Below are positions 8,695 to 18,988 of a stretch of DNA of 49,333 bases, piece by piece. The DNA comes from an uncultured Terriglobales bacterium. GTDB taxonomy: Bacteria; Acidobacteriota; Terriglobia; Terriglobales; Acidobacteriaceae. Below the pieces are notes generated by a model. It had not been told where the DNA came from, searched no databases, and worked only from the letters and a program-made list of their open reading frames with translations. A program made the position numbers and the translations under genes. The stretch lies in the NCBI GenBank assembly GCA_955652395.1, contig CATPBJ010000116.1, forward strand, positions 1 to 49,333. Direction: 5' to 3'. Numbering within the stretch: the first letter of the stretch is position 1; the number at the start of each line of letters is the position of its first letter.

Positions 8695-8856
8695 ATGTCT
8701 ACCTTTTTGAATCTCTGGTCCAACGAGGATGGGCAAGACATAGCGGAATACGCGGTGATGTTGGCCGTCATTCTTGTAATTGTCGTGGGCACGATTCGAT
8801 TGGTGGGTAGCAACGCCAACAAGGTGTTCTCTTCAGTGGCGAGTTCAGTTCAGTAA
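8695..8856 (+). CDS. Flp-family type IVb pilin
   Basis: The 53-residue product starts at the ATG preceded by AAGGG (8685-8690), in preference to an in-frame ATG at 8674. It has the Flp pattern: a short polar head (MSTFLNLWSNEDGQ), the DIAEYAVMLAVILVIVVGTI hydrophobic helix with the conserved Glu-Tyr pair, and a short Ser/Val tail. Prepilin peptidase would cut just before the hydrophobic segment. No tad/cpa assembly genes are nearby. A second, very similar pilin sits at 24592-24756 next to a kinase. Confidence 0.88.
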   Translation: MSTFLNLWSNEDGQDIAEYAVMLAVILVIVVGTIRLVGSNANKVFSSVASSVQ

Positions 8857-9305
8857 GAGCGTGCCTTGCGGCCGTAGTTTTTGCAGAGTTTTTGGTGCGC
8901 CGCCGCCCGCTCATTCTCGTAGCTACGAGATCGCCATAAGAACAGGAAACAGAATCGGCGCGGTACTTGTCATCGATTGCTTGCAACCCTGTATTAGGCG
9001 GAAATCGGGAAGCCCTGACTGGAACCGCTAACTTCCCCAGCCCTGCGCCTCTCCTGATATGAAGCCAGATTCTAATCCGCTATGAACTCAATTTACCGCT
9101 TGCACGACGCCCATAGACAATCGGTTGCGAAACGGCGATGGTCTTATGTGACCCACGGTGGAATCAATATCCGAATGATTTAACACCACCCGCCTCGCGT
9201 CTCGCAGTCCATCGGTTTTGCAAAACTTGTCAGTTATGCGAACAATAAGCATGACAGTTGAGAGCCAACCGGCCCTTCGGGCCACACATTGAAGGAACAG
9301 AAACG
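8857..9305. other. Intergenic region with no recognised gene
   Basis: No frame here has a protein-like pattern. The end of the stretch holds the GAAGGA ribosome-binding site (about 9290-9295) for the GH15 gene, and its promoter must be here. Confidence 0.5.
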
Positions 9306-11144
9306 ATGTCGTATCAGCCTATCGAAAATTACGGGATCGTTGGCAACATGCGCACGGTTGCCCTGGTGGGTACGAACGGTTCCATCGACTGGTACTGCTA
9401 CCCGCACTTTGACTCACCCAGCATTTTTGGGGCGATCTTGGACGACAAGAAGGGCGGCCGATTCCAAATTTCTGCCGACGCTGATGGCGCGCGGCACAAG
9501 CAGTTCTATTGGCCTTCCACTAACGTCTTGGTGACGCGCTTCTTGCTGGAAAGCGGGATCGCCGAGTTGGAAGACTTCATGCCAGCGGGATTACCCTCTG
9601 ATTCGCCTGCGTACCATCATCTCTATCGCCGTATTCGCTGCGTCCGGGGTACAGTGCGCATTTCGGTTGCTTGCCGCCCTGCTTTCGATTACGGACGGCG
9701 CTCTCACGACACGTTGATTAAGGCTAACGGTGCGATATTCAAGTCGAACGGCTTGACCTTAGCTCTTTCAACTGCCGTGCCGCTCAGCAATGACGAGGAA
9801 GGTGGCGTCTCCGCCGAGTTCGTACTCACGGAGGGTAAATCCCAGGTCTTCGTTCTTAGGAGCGACTGTACCAATGGCGTGGCCTGCCCTCCGTCCGAAA
9901 AAGAGGCTGAGGAACTGCTACATGGCACTGTGAAATTCTGGCATGACTGGCTCTCCGCCTGCACTTACCACGGGCGTTGGCGGGAGCAGGTGCAAAGATC
10001 AGCTTTGGCGCTAAAGCTCCTTACCTTTGAACCCACCGGGGCAATTATTGCCGCGCCCACTACGAGTTTGCCCGAAGTCATCGGCGGCTCGCGCAACTGG
10101 GACTACCGTTATACCTGGATGCGTGATGCCGCCTTCACGGTATATGCATTTCTCCGCATCGGCTTCAGAGACGAGGCCGCCGCATTCATGGGCTGGATCG
10201 AGGATTACGCGTCCAAGCACGTCCGCCCGAACGAGCCCGGCGCAGTCGTCTTCACGATCGACGGCGACAACCAGCTTCCCGAGCAGACGTTGGATCACTG
10301 GGAAGGCTATCGAGGATCAGGGCCGGTGCGCATCGGCAATGCAGCCGTTTCGCAGTTCCAAGGAGACATCTACGGCGAGCTCATGGACGCGTTTTACCTG
10401 TCGAACAAGTACGTCAGCCCAACCTCATACGACGTTTGGGTAAAGGTCCGCAGTCGTTTGGAGTGGATCTGTGAGAACTGGCAGCTTCCTGACGCCGGCA
10501 TTTGGGAGATGCGCAATCGCCAGGAACATTTCGTCTACTCAAGAGTCATGAACTGGGTTGCTCTCGATCGCGGTCTCCGGCTGGCGGACAAACGTGCGTT
10601 ACCAGCCGATCGTGCAAAGTGGATGCGCGAGCGGGACCGAATCTACGAAGAAGTGATGACCCGAGGTTGGAACGAGAAGCGACGGGCCTTTACCCAGTTT
10701 TACGGAAGTGAGGACCTCGATGCCTCGCTTCTCATGATGCCCCTGGTCTTCTTCATGGCTCCAAACGATCCGCGGATGCTCAGCACCATAAGTGCAATCC
10801 TCGAAAATCCCCGCGATGGGGGACTCGTCAGCGACAGCCTCGTGTATCGCTATCCACCGCAACCCCGCATCGACGGACTTCCAGGTGAGGAAGGCACTTT
10901 CAATATGTGCTCATTTTGGCTGGTGGAGGCGCTGACGCGGGCGGCTCTGTCAGTTCCCGAAAAGCTGGATCAGGCCAGGCTGCTGTTTGAACGTGTGCTG
11001 GGCTATGCCAATCATCTCGGGCTCTATTCAGAGCAAACAGGGCCGCAAGGCGAGGCGCTGGGCAATTTCCCGCAGGCATTTACACATCTCGCGTTGATCA
11101 GCGCCGCATTCAATCTCGACCGAATGTTGGGCAGCCAGATTTGA
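9306..11144 (+). CDS. GH15 glucoamylase/trehalase-like glycoside hydrolase
   Basis: The 612-residue product begins at the ATG at 9306 ([17 protein letters not shown]). This start matches the conserved family start and is better than the upstream ATG at 9258. Residues 1-220 form the trehalase-like N-terminal beta domain ([20 protein letters not shown]). Residues 230-600 form the (alpha/alpha)6 GH15 domain, with the signature [20 protein letters not shown], a [14 protein letters not shown] motif and an [16 protein letters not shown] motif carrying the C-terminal catalytic Glu region. It hydrolyses alpha-glucosidic bonds (glucan ends or trehalose) in the cytoplasm, as there is no signal peptide. 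The following gene is zwf, which would feed the released glucose phosphate into the pentose phosphate pathway. Confidence 0.92.
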   Translation: MSYQPIENYGIVGNMRTVALVGTNGSIDWYCYPHFDSPSIFGAILDDKKGGRFQISADADGARHKQFYWPSTNVLVTRFLLESGIAELEDFMPAGLPSDSPAYHHLYRRIRCVRGTVRISVACRPAFDYGRRSHDTLIKANGAIFKSNGLTLALSTAVPLSNDEEGGVSAEFVLTEGKSQVFVLRSDCTNGVACPPSEKEAEELLHGTVKFWHDWLSACTYHGRWREQVQRSALALKLLTFEPTGAIIAAPTTSLPEVIGGSRNWDYRYTWMRDAAFTVYAFLRIGFRDEAAAFMGWIEDYASKHVRPNEPGAVVFTIDGDNQLPEQTLDHWEGYRGSGPVRIGNAAVSQFQGDIYGELMDAFYLSNKYVSPTSYDVWVKVRSRLEWICENWQLPDAGIWEMRNRQEHFVYSRVMNWVALDRGLRLADKRALPADRAKWMRERDRIYEEVMTRGWNEKRRAFTQFYGSEDLDASLLMMPLVFFMAPNDPRMLSTISAILENPRDGGLVSDSLVYRYPPQPRIDGLPGEEGTFNMCSFWLVEALTRAALSVPEKLDQARLLFERVLGYANHLGLYSEQTGPQGEALGNFPQAFTHLALISAAFNLDRMLGSQI

Positions 11145-11185
11145 ACGGCTGAGTGTTGCCGTTGAGCACGTAGTAGGAGAAGTAG

Positions 11186-12635
11186 ATGCCGGATCTCAGG
11201 CAAGGATGCACGGCAGGAAAGCCCGCGGAAGACGCAACGCATGCTGATGCGCTGGTTCTATTCGGCGCGATGGGAGATCTAGCTAGCCCATAAGAAGATC
11301 TTCCCCGCTCTTTATCACATGGTTCGACATGGTCATCTGGATGTACCCGTGATTGGTATTGCCAGGGCCGCCGGGACGGATGCACGTCTCAAAGAGCGCG
11401 TGCGCGACAGCGTCCAGGAGCAAGGCGACAACATCGATCAAGAAGCCTTGTCCAAGCTTCTGAACTTGCTTCGCTACGTCGGCGGTGACTATCAGGAACC
11501 AGCTACCTTTGACCTGTTGAAACAAAAGCTTGGCTCAGCCGCACGCCCTGCTCATTATCTCGCAATTCCGCCCAGTCTTTTTGCCAGTGTTGTCGAATCA
11601 CTCGCAAAGGCGAACTGCATGAACAAGGCGCGAGTCATTGTTGAGAAGCCCTTTGGGCACGATCTTGACTCAGCGCAACGGTTGAATGCCGCTCTTCATG
11701 CCGTGCTCCCGGAATCGCGGATCTTTCGCATTGACCACTACCTCGGCAAGGAAGCGGTCCTTAATCTTCTCTTCTTCCGCTTCGCCAATACATTTCTGGA
11801 GCCGATCTGGAACCGCCATTACATCGAGAGTGTGCAGATCACAATGGCGGAAAAGTTCGGGATCGAGGGCCGGGGGAAGTTCTACGATGACACTGGAGCC
11901 ATCCGTGACGTGGTAGAGAATCACATGCTTCAGGTTGTGGCTTTTCTAGCCATGGAGGCTCCCACAGGACTATATTGCGATGCTATCCGCGATGAGCAGG
12001 TCAAGATCTTTCGTGCAATTCCGCCCCTGGACCCAAAGCATCTGGTTCGAGGACAGTTCAATGGCTACAAAAGAGAAAGGGGAGTTGCACCAGATTCTAA
12101 GGTGGAGACCTTTGCCGCCGTGCGTCTGGAGATTCAGTCATGGCGGTGGTCGGGTGTGCCGTTCCTGATCCGCGCCGGAAAGTGCCTCCCGGTCACAACT
12201 ACCGAGGTGCTGGTCAAGCTCCGAAAACCTCCCCTGGACAATTTGGCCGGCGAATCGAGCAATCATTTCTGCTTCCGTCTCGGTCCGGGTGAGATTTCGC
12301 TCAGCCTCAGCGCCAGAGTGAAACGTCCGGGAGAAGAACTCGTCTCCATGCCCGCGCAACTGTCGGCAGTCGAACAACACACCGCGGAACAGGTCGATGC
12401 CTATGAGCGTCTTCTGACGGATGCTATGCATGGAGATGCGATGTTGTTCGTCCGGGAAGACGCCGTGGAAGCGGCTTGGGCTCTTGTCGAGCCCATCCTT
12501 GCCGATGCCACCACCCTCCATTACTACGAGCCAGGCTCGTGGGGACCTGGTGAGGCGAACCGTTTGGCCGTCGATGTGGGTGGCTGGCACAATCCCGAAG
12601 CACACAGCGAGAGTAGGGTCCTTCATGAGATTTAG
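11186..12635 (+). pseudogene. zwf: Glucose-6-phosphate dehydrogenase, one-base frameshift near N-terminus
   Basis: The ATG at 11186, preceded by AGGAGA, opens a frame reaching [13 protein letters not shown], the NADP-binding GxxGDLA loop, and then meets TAA at 11291. Dropping one C (about 11287-11289) restores the family sequence directly ([17 protein letters not shown]), and the rest is intact to 12635. The whole would be about 482 residues, close to the usual length. The substrate-binding and active-site motif [11 protein letters not shown] is present, as are [15 protein letters not shown] and [14 protein letters not shown]. Translation only from the internal ATG at 11319 would lack the Rossmann loop and should be inactive. 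The break is either a real mutation or a sequencing error. Confidence 0.85.
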
Positions 12636-13063
12636 GTGGGGCTTCGAGGTAGACGGTGAATCATAGCTAAGATCACAACAATTCTGAGCGACACAAGTGA
12701 CGACGCTCAAAGATTGTCAAAGGGTTCGAAAACCGGGTCTCATTCGTTTCGAATGTGAATTCTTTGGCACACTCTGGCATAGGGCACCTGGTTCTGATTC
12801 TATCCTTAACTATTTGCCACGGGCCCGGGCGATTTCCCGTTCGACAACGACCCAGGTACCAGGTCACACACGCGCACACAATGCGATCAGCCACCAGAGA
12901 ATTATCTGTGTTCCATTTTCTGGTAGCTCGCACATAGCAGGCACAGAGCGAAAACTCTGCTTCATCGTTTTCCCGGACTTCTGTACACTCTTTGGCCCAG
13001 GCCAAATCTGTTTCTCGTCTTGGCTGCCAGAACAACTGTGCACGGTCATCTCCTTCGAAACTT
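12636..13063. other. Intergenic region between converging genes
   Basis: The rightward zwf ends here and leftward genes end on the other side. Overlapping frames on both strands have no protein-like pattern. I see no strong hairpin terminator. Confidence 0.45.
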
Positions 13064-13195
13064 CTACAACATGTGCGCAACATCTGATCCATGCGTCGGA
13101 TAGGCACCCAGCATATGTTTGAGATCAGTGGCGCGCACCCCTGACCGCATTGCCAGACCGAAGAGATTGATTACCTCTTCGGCCGCAGTGCCGAA
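13064..13195 (-). pseudogene. C-terminal remnant of a flavin-disulfide oxidoreductase
   Basis: The last 44 codons of a leftward frame read GTAAEEVINLFGLAMRSG followed by RATDLKHMLGAYPTHGSD and a stop. This is the C-terminal dimerisation-domain pattern of pyridine nucleotide-disulfide oxidoreductases (mercuric, glutathione or lipoamide reductase type). In these the AYPT motif follows the catalytic-base region. Nothing upstream in the frame belongs to the family; it runs into the end of the MATE gene instead. The first 90 percent of the gene is therefore missing, probably by deletion. Confidence 0.5.
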
Positions 13196-13251
13196 CAGGG
13201 AAGACGGCACTAAAGTGTCGAAGTACCCGCCATACGATAAGAACCTATTGA

Positions 13252-14667
13252 TTAGATTTTCTGCTTCTTCCATTTGCCCTGCTTGAACAAGATCGCACTT
13301 GCCGCTGCCATCGCACTCTCAGCTATTGCGATGGAAAAGAAAGCTCCATTCGAACGCATGTGCAGAGGGATCGCCAGCCAGTAAGCCAGCGGAATCTCAA
13401 AAAGCCAGAAGCCGAATAAGTTCACGATGGTCGGGGTGATCGTGTCGCCGGCGCCGTTGAAGGCTTGCATCATCACCATGAAGTAGGCATAGCCGAGGTT
13501 GCCGTAGCTGACGATGCGCAGGCAGGCCGCCCCGAGCGGCACCACCGCCGGGTCTTGGGTGAAGAGGCGGACGACCGGCTCGGCGAAGATCACGAGGAAG
13601 ACGCCGACCGTCCCGAGGAAGACTACGTTATAGAGTCCCGTGCGCCACACGGCCTTCTCGGCGCGCTCGGGATGCCCTGCCCCGAGATTTTGTCCGACCA
13701 GCGTGGCGGCGGCATTGCTCAGGCCCCACGACGGCAGGATGACGAAAATGACGACACGGATTCCGATGGTGTATCCAGCGAGTGCTGCCGCGCCGAAGAT
13801 GCTCACGATGCGCACCAGGCCGATCCAACTGGTGTGTGCTATGGCGAACTGCAAGATGCCGGTGATCGAGACGCGCACGAGCCGGAATAAGACGTCCCAG
13901 TGCACACGAATCTGGCGCGTGAAAATGCGGATGCGCTCTGTCCCGCGTAGCAAGCGGTAGAACTGGTAAAGAACGCCGATGCTCCGTCCGATGAACGTGG
14001 CTAGGGCGGCGCCTGTCACGCCCAGCCGCGGGAACGGTCCCCAGCCGAAGATCAGGCAGGGATCGAGTACCAGGTTGATGATGTTCGAGATCCAGAGCAG
14101 GCGCATGGCGATAGCCGCGTCTCCAGCACCACGGAAGATTGCGTTGTTGAGAAACAGCAACAGCACGGCACAACTGCCACCCAGGCAGATCCTGGTGTAG
14201 CCGCTGCCGACCGCGACAATTTCCGGCGAAGCGCCCATTAGGCGCAGCAGATTGGGGGCGAAAAACAGGCAGGGCACGCCGATAGCGACTGACATGAAAA
14301 GTCCGAGAGCGATCGCCTGCACCCCAGCGACCGCGGCTCTCTCGGGATCTTTTTCTCCGATACGCCGCGCCACCATGGCGGTGGTCGACAGACTCAGTCC
14401 CATGGCCACGGAAAACACGAGGCTCAGCATCGACTCGGTGAGCCCAACCGTGGCCACGGCGTTCGCGCCCAAACGTCCGACCCAGAAGACGTCCACGACT
14501 GCGAACAGAGACTCCAGAACCATCTCGAGCACCATGGGCACGGCCAGCAGCAAGATCGCTCGGTTCAGGCTGCCGGCGGTGTAGTCCTGGTGCGAGCCGC
14601 GAACGGCTTCGACCAGCGACGACCACAAGGTGCGCTGCTGCTCGGGAACAGTGACAGGCATTTCCAT
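13252..14667 (-). CDS. MATE family multidrug/Na+ antiporter
   Basis: The 471-residue product has twelve hydrophobic segments in the two-lobe MATE layout. Features include AVPMVLEMVLESLFAVVD in TM1 and paired loops with GRLGANAVATVGL and GAGDAAIAMRL in the N lobe. The C lobe shows VGQNLGAGHPERAEKAVWRT and FNGAGDTITPTIVN. It exports cationic compounds in exchange for H+ or Na+. The start ATG at 14667 gives MEMPVTVPEQQRTLW and a normal family length. Its 3' end overlaps a frame ending in an oxidoreductase remnant, suggesting a deletion scar just downstream. Confidence 0.95.
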   Translation of the reverse strand: MEMPVTVPEQQRTLWSSLVEAVRGSHQDYTAGSLNRAILLLAVPMVLEMVLESLFAVVDVFWVGRLGANAVATVGLTESMLSLVFSVAMGLSLSTTAMVARRIGEKDPERAAVAGVQAIALGLFMSVAIGVPCLFFAPNLLRLMGASPEIVAVGSGYTRICLGGSCAVLLLFLNNAIFRGAGDAAIAMRLLWISNIINLVLDPCLIFGWGPFPRLGVTGAALATFIGRSIGVLYQFYRLLRGTERIRIFTRQIRVHWDVLFRLVRVSITGILQFAIAHTSWIGLVRIVSIFGAAALAGYTIGIRVVIFVILPSWGLSNAAATLVGQNLGAGHPERAEKAVWRTGLYNVVFLGTVGVFLVIFAEPVVRLFTQDPAVVPLGAACLRIVSYGNLGYAYFMVMMQAFNGAGDTITPTIVNLFGFWLFEIPLAYWLAIPLHMRSNGAFFSIAIAESAMAAASAILFKQGKWKKQKI

Positions 14668-15178
14668 AAAAAACCTGCAAGGTTTCCGCGATCCTGCCGG
14701 CTACACCAGCGGATACGCCAATCAGATCACAAGAGATCAGAACGAGAAGTCCGAGTGCGACGGACTCAGTAAGGACGGCGGACTAGCGAGGAATAAACAT
14801 TTTCGTGTCCTTGGCGCGAACCGTCAGGAGGTGCAGGGGCCCCACGTTAAACGGACAGTTAGCTCAGGGGGATTGTATCGCGAAGCGGAGGCGGTTGCCA
14901 ATGCGGGGCGGCTCACTGGTAAGGGAGCAATTCCGACAGAGACAAGCGAGGTGATTTCACCAGTAGAACCCGGGCTGACAATCGCGGTCATACGCATACG
15001 CCCAGCTGAGTAAGTCGCCGTCTTTCCACGGATGGGCTGACAGCTCTAAGCCGAACGGGAGACCTCGGGGTAGAACCCGCCTGAAACGGTGTTCTGGGAG
15101 ATGAGAATGCATAGAACCTCTCATGAAACTTCAGTTCTGCCAACCGGACCCTAATATTTTCCGAGTGCATAGGCAGGA
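14668..15178. other. Intergenic region upstream of the MATE gene
   Basis: About 510 bases without a credible gene; open frames here lack family patterns. It must carry the promoter of the leftward MATE gene and the end of the leftward VWFA gene transcript. No clear terminator is seen. Confidence 0.45.
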
Positions 15179-16219
15179 CTAATCCGCAGCTCGTGAGAAG
15201 TATCCCGTCCGGGACCGCAGGGTCACCTCCGACCCCTTTGGCCGGATCACGATCTTACGAAAGGTACCGTCGTTGGCCGAGTTCGTCGGGTAGTACGCCA
15301 GTTCGTAGGAGGTTCGAAGTTCCTGCGCGATCTGCCGAAAGTAGGTTTTGGGGTCCGTAGTTTCGGCGTCGATGTGCTGTCCGCCGGTCTCCTTCGCAAT
15401 ACGATCCATCACGCGGATGCCATACTTGTTGCGCGCTGTGAGTTTGCCATGTTTTTTCTCCGTGTAACGAATGGTGTACACGAGGACATTGGCGCTTTGA
15501 GCTGACTCAATCGCGGACATCATGTCGTGCGAGCTCGAGTTGTCTTCTCCGTCGCTGAAAATTAGGAGCGCCCGCCGTCCACTCTCGTTGGCGAGCTTCT
15601 CCGTGATCGGATAAAAGATGGAATCGTAGAAAGCGGTGCCCAGGTCTCGTTCTTCTTTTGGCCCCAACTCGGGAAAGTGGCCGTTATCATGCCGGTATTT
15701 TTCCAGTCGTCCCATGAGCTCTGTGGCGGATTGTGAGAAATCACTAACAAGCCGGATATGATTACCGAAACAAATCAGAAATGCGCGGTCTTTGGGTCCC
15801 AGGACATCCGTCAAAAAGATCTGCAGATCATGCTCATGCTGCTTGGAAAATTGGTCCTGGCTGCCGCTAACGTCCACGATCAACCCGAGCGTCAGCGGGA
15901 CCTCCACACTCCGGGCAAAGAAGGAAATTTTCTGAGGTACGGCGTCCTCGAAGACCTCGACATCGTCTTGGGTGAGGTTCTCAATCAGGGCGCCGCGCGA
16001 ATCTCGCGCGCTAAAAGCGACGTTGACCAGCTTAACCTTGACCCGGATCGGCTCCTGGCTCAGACAAATGCCCGTCGTGACAAAAAGCAGGCAGAAGATC
16101 AAATGGCGCACGAATCCACTCCGCTTGAATTCTGGTTGACGCATGCGAAAGAAGGACATGGGACAGCCGTGTCCTACGTTACGATCCATTCGACGGAATA
16201 GTTCCCTAGAATGCCCCAC
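15179..16219 (-). CDS. Secreted VWFA-related protein, acidobacterial type
   Basis: The 346-residue frame has a signal peptide (hydrophobic run at about 38-54 ending ICLSQ). The true start may be Met21 (16159), which shortens the head. The N-terminal beta region VKLVNVAFSARDSRGALIENL is typical of the acidobacterial VWFA-related family. The von Willebrand A domain follows, with an intact metal-binding DxSxS motif (Asp116, Ser118, Ser120) and later FSDGEDNSSSH. The C-terminal GTFRKIVIRPKG region closes the family layout. It is expected to be exported and to bind ligands or partner proteins through a divalent metal; the physiological role is unknown. Acidobacterial genomes often carry many copies. 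Confidence 0.9.
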   Translation of the reverse strand: MGHSRELFRRMDRNVGHGCPMSFFRMRQPEFKRSGFVRHLIFCLLFVTTGICLSQEPIRVKVKLVNVAFSARDSRGALIENLTQDDVEVFEDAVPQKISFFARSVEVPLTLGLIVDVSGSQDQFSKQHEHDLQIFLTDVLGPKDRAFLICFGNHIRLVSDFSQSATELMGRLEKYRHDNGHFPELGPKEERDLGTAFYDSIFYPITEKLANESGRRALLIFSDGEDNSSSHDMMSAIESAQSANVLVYTIRYTEKKHGKLTARNKYGIRVMDRIAKETGGQHIDAETTDPKTYFRQIAQELRTSYELAYYPTNSANDGTFRKIVIRPKGSEVTLRSRTGYFSRAAD

Positions 16220-16518
16220 GAACCTGGAAGAACTAGGGTTGCTCTAGAGCGGGGGCAACGTACAGCCGGCTTTCGCATTCACTTCCTCGTGGGAAGCGTT
16301 TCTCCGCATCGCACGCGAAACCGCCTTCTGCCAGAACCCGACCGGCGCCGCGCCTAACCCCACCCTTCCTCCAAGCGGTGGACGAATTTCGACCGGCCTC
16401 GTGCTCGGTGACGAACGCCTGTTACGCCCATTTCATGTCGGCTGTCTCAAATGTTGAGCGTTGCGGCTGCGTTAATCGCCAGTTGAACGGTTTTGCAGGT
16501 TTCATTGGCCACCTGCCG

Positions 16519-16815
16519 TCAGCCCCGTTTGCGTGCGGTGCGCACAGGGGAGAGGGTGAGGGGTCCGACTGAATAGTCTCGCGTCTTACCACATTTAGGG
16601 CAGGTGATATCGGCGTGATTCGTCACGTTGGGGTTAGGTTTCGCCATTTGTTTGGCATTATGCTCAGCCATTTGTGTAAGGAAAACGGCGAAAGCGTGGC
16701 CGCAACTTTTGCATGACAGATTAGAGCGCGTCCCCTCACCATCAGAAACCATCTTCCGTTTCTTACCAGAATTTGGTGATTTGGGGATCATGGTACTGAC
16801 TTTTCGATGTTCCAC
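16519..16815 (-). CDS. Small zinc-ribbon protein
   Basis: The 98-residue frame contains two CxxC knuckles, Cys35/Cys38 (SCKSCGHAF) and Cys72/Cys75 (TCPKCGKTRD), about 33 residues apart, which together would bind one zinc. The head is basic (PKSPNSGKKRKM). A start at the internal Met9 is possible. No enzyme motif is present, and a nucleic-acid or protein-binding role is only a guess. About 300 bases between it and the VWFA gene hold nothing recognisable. Confidence 0.5.
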   Translation of the reverse strand: MEHRKVSTMIPKSPNSGKKRKMVSDGEGTRSNLSCKSCGHAFAVFLTQMAEHNAKQMAKPNPNVTNHADITCPKCGKTRDYSVGPLTLSPVRTARKRG

Positions 16816-16887
16816 ATCTTAGAATACCTCATCTAAGTTCACTTTGTACTGTGCTGGAGCAGGCACAGATCTCGGAGGCTCACACTC

Positions 16888-17301
16888 ATGCTAGAGAAAT
16901 ATAAGGAGATTTTCTACGGAGGCATTTTCGGGTTCGGCGTAAGCGTGATTGATACGGTCTTGGATGCTCGAATGGAGAACCTCAGCTTTGTGGATGAAAT
17001 CGTCCAACATCGTTCCATGTTGATCTATCGCACTCTGTTCATCTTGTTCGGTCTAGCTCTTGGCTGGCTGCTCTGGCAGAAGAACAAACGTGAGAGAGAT
17101 TTCCGTGATTTGTTGGAGATTTTAAAACGATTTCGCCAAGAGTACGAAGGCCCCGCACTTCTGATGCACTCGAAGCTGCAGATACTGTTAACCCGAAAAG
17201 ACCTGCATTTTCCGGGGGAAGCGGAAGAGCTGCTGCGGTTTGTATATCACAGATCCCAGGATCTCCAAGCGCTGGTTAGCAATAAACTGCCGTCGTACTA
17301 G
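16888..17301 (+). CDS. Small membrane-anchored protein of unknown function
   Basis: The ATG at 16888 is preceded by GGAGG. The 137-residue product has two hydrophobic segments, about 8-24 and 44-63. A helical cytoplasmic tail follows (RERDFRDLLEILKRFRQEY), along with an HFPGEAEELLRFVYHRSQDL region. It resembles small membrane proteins often seen in Acidobacteriota. Its 3' end lies about 70 bases before the lipase maturation factor gene, so the two may be co-transcribed. Confidence 0.65.
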   Translation: MLEKYKEIFYGGIFGFGVSVIDTVLDARMENLSFVDEIVQHRSMLIYRTLFILFGLALGWLLWQKNKRERDFRDLLEILKRFRQEYEGPALLMHSKLQILLTRKDLHFPGEAEELLRFVYHRSQDLQALVSNKLPSY

Positions 17302-17374
17302 GACTCGGCTGAACAAGACGGTCACTGTTGGCGTGACGCACCGGATGCAACATTTTGATGGGCAGGGCGGGGCA

Positions 17375-18925
17375 ATGAACCGTCTTGTTCCACGCTGGCT
17401 GTTCCTTCGCGCACTCGGCCTCATCTATTTTTCTGCCTTCGTTTCATTGATATTTCAGATACTGGGGCTCATCGGCCCTGCAGGAATTCTACCCGCGGAC
17501 AGCTATCTCCAAGCTGTCGCGCGATCGCTCACGCCTTGGGCGCGGTTGTGGTATGCGCCAAGCGTCCTGTGGTGGTCAAGTGGACCGGTCATGCTGAGTG
17601 CGCTGTGCGGGGTGGGCATTGCGGCATCGCTTCTGTTGGTGCTGAATCTATGGCCACGCGGCATGCTACTGATCTGCTTCGTGTGTTTCCTGTCCTTTGT
17701 TAGCGTAGCGCAGGACTTCTCAGGCTACCAGTCCGATGGAATGTTGCTTGAAGCTGGAGTGATCGCGTTCTTCTTTGCGCCGCCGGGATTTCGACCGGAC
17801 TTGGGTCGGGCACATCCGCCTTCCCGTGCCAGCCTGTTCCTGCTGCGGTGGGAGTGGTTTCGCATCTACTTTGAATCGGGAGTAGCGAAGATCCGGAGCG
17901 GAGATCCCCAGTGGCGGCATTTCACCGCCATGGATGAGTATTACCAGAACGGACCGCTACCCACCTGGATTGGCTGGTACGTGCAGCACTTGCCGCACTG
18001 GTTCCATGCCTCGACGGTTTATGCCACGCTGGCTTTGGAGTTGGGCTTGGTCTGGATGCTGTTTCTACCACGGCGCTGGCGCATCGTGTGTTTCTTCATA
18101 GTGACGCCTTGGCAAATTGGCGTAATCCTTACGGCCAATTACACCTTTCTGAATTATCTCGTTCTCGCGCTTGGCGTGTTGCTGCTGGATGATCGCTTTG
18201 CACTGCGCTTCTTGCCACCCAACTTGAAGGAGCGAGTGGCAGGGACCATATCCGGAGAAGCGAGCGTGCCCAGCGCACAAGTCGAAGGCTGGAGGGAACG
18301 CCTTCGTCCAGAATGGTCTGCGCTAACACTTGCTGTGAGCAGCATGATGCTGATCTGGATCTTCTATGTGACCACCGCGAAGTTGGTCTGGATGTTTGTT
18401 CGGGCACCTTTACCAACGTCGCCGGTAACCGCGCTTGAGCCATTCCGGATTGCTAATCAATACGGCCTCTTCGCGGTGATGACGCGCGGCCGATACGAGA
18501 TCGAATTCCAGGGTTCGCCGGATGGCCAGAACTGGGTGGCTTACCCGTTTCGCTATAAGCCGCAGGATTTGAATAGGCCGCCTGGGATCTACGCGCCTTA
18601 CCAGCCGCGGTTCGATTGGAACTTGTGGTTCGCATCCCTCGGTTCCTGGCATGAGTATCCGATCGTGCCGAACACGGAGCTGCGGCTCCTTTCCAACGAC
18701 AAGGATGTGCTGGCCCTTTTTGCCAGCAATCCTTTTTCGCAGGGGCGCCCGCGACAGATCCGCGCGGTGCTCTGGCAATACTGGTTCACCACCGCGGCAG
18801 AAAAACGCGAGACCGGGGTGTGGTGGCGTCGGCAATTGTTGGGTCTGTATGCGCCCACCCTGGAGCGAGAACCTGACGGAACGATCGGGGTGATTGAGTG
18901 GCCCCCGGTGCGGTCGCAAGAATGA
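17375..18925 (+). CDS. Lipase maturation factor family membrane protein
   Basis: From the ATG at 17375 (MNRLVPRWLFLRALGLIYF) the product has about 516 residues. An upstream in-frame ATG at 17240 would overlap the preceding gene and is unlikely. It has about ten membrane segments and the family patterns YQSDGMLLEAGV, WFRIYFESGVAKIRSGDP, NGPLPTWIGWYVQHLPHW and, near the C-terminus, YPFRYKPQDLNRPPG with RFDWNLWFASLG. In animals LMF1 helps lipases fold in the ER; the bacterial role is not established. It is followed after 63 bases by a CrtI-like oxidoreductase on the same strand. Confidence 0.9.
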   Translation: MNRLVPRWLFLRALGLIYFSAFVSLIFQILGLIGPAGILPADSYLQAVARSLTPWARLWYAPSVLWWSSGPVMLSALCGVGIAASLLLVLNLWPRGMLLICFVCFLSFVSVAQDFSGYQSDGMLLEAGVIAFFFAPPGFRPDLGRAHPPSRASLFLLRWEWFRIYFESGVAKIRSGDPQWRHFTAMDEYYQNGPLPTWIGWYVQHLPHWFHASTVYATLALELGLVWMLFLPRRWRIVCFFIVTPWQIGVILTANYTFLNYLVLALGVLLLDDRFALRFLPPNLKERVAGTISGEASVPSAQVEGWRERLRPEWSALTLAVSSMMLIWIFYVTTAKLVWMFVRAPLPTSPVTALEPFRIANQYGLFAVMTRGRYEIEFQGSPDGQNWVAYPFRYKPQDLNRPPGIYAPYQPRFDWNLWFASLGSWHEYPIVPNTELRLLSNDKDVLALFASNPFSQGRPRQIRAVLWQYWFTTAAEKRETGVWWRRQLLGLYAPTLEREPDGTIGVIEWPPVRSQE

Positions 18926-18988
18926 TTCTGTCAGAGCGTGCGAGCCCACGAGCATCCGTAACAGAGCTGGCGCTCAAGGTGATTAGTA

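Noticed and set aside
13628..14680. A 350-codon leftward frame inside the MATE gene
   Set aside because: It is an Arg/His-rich shadow frame of the firmly identified MATE gene.
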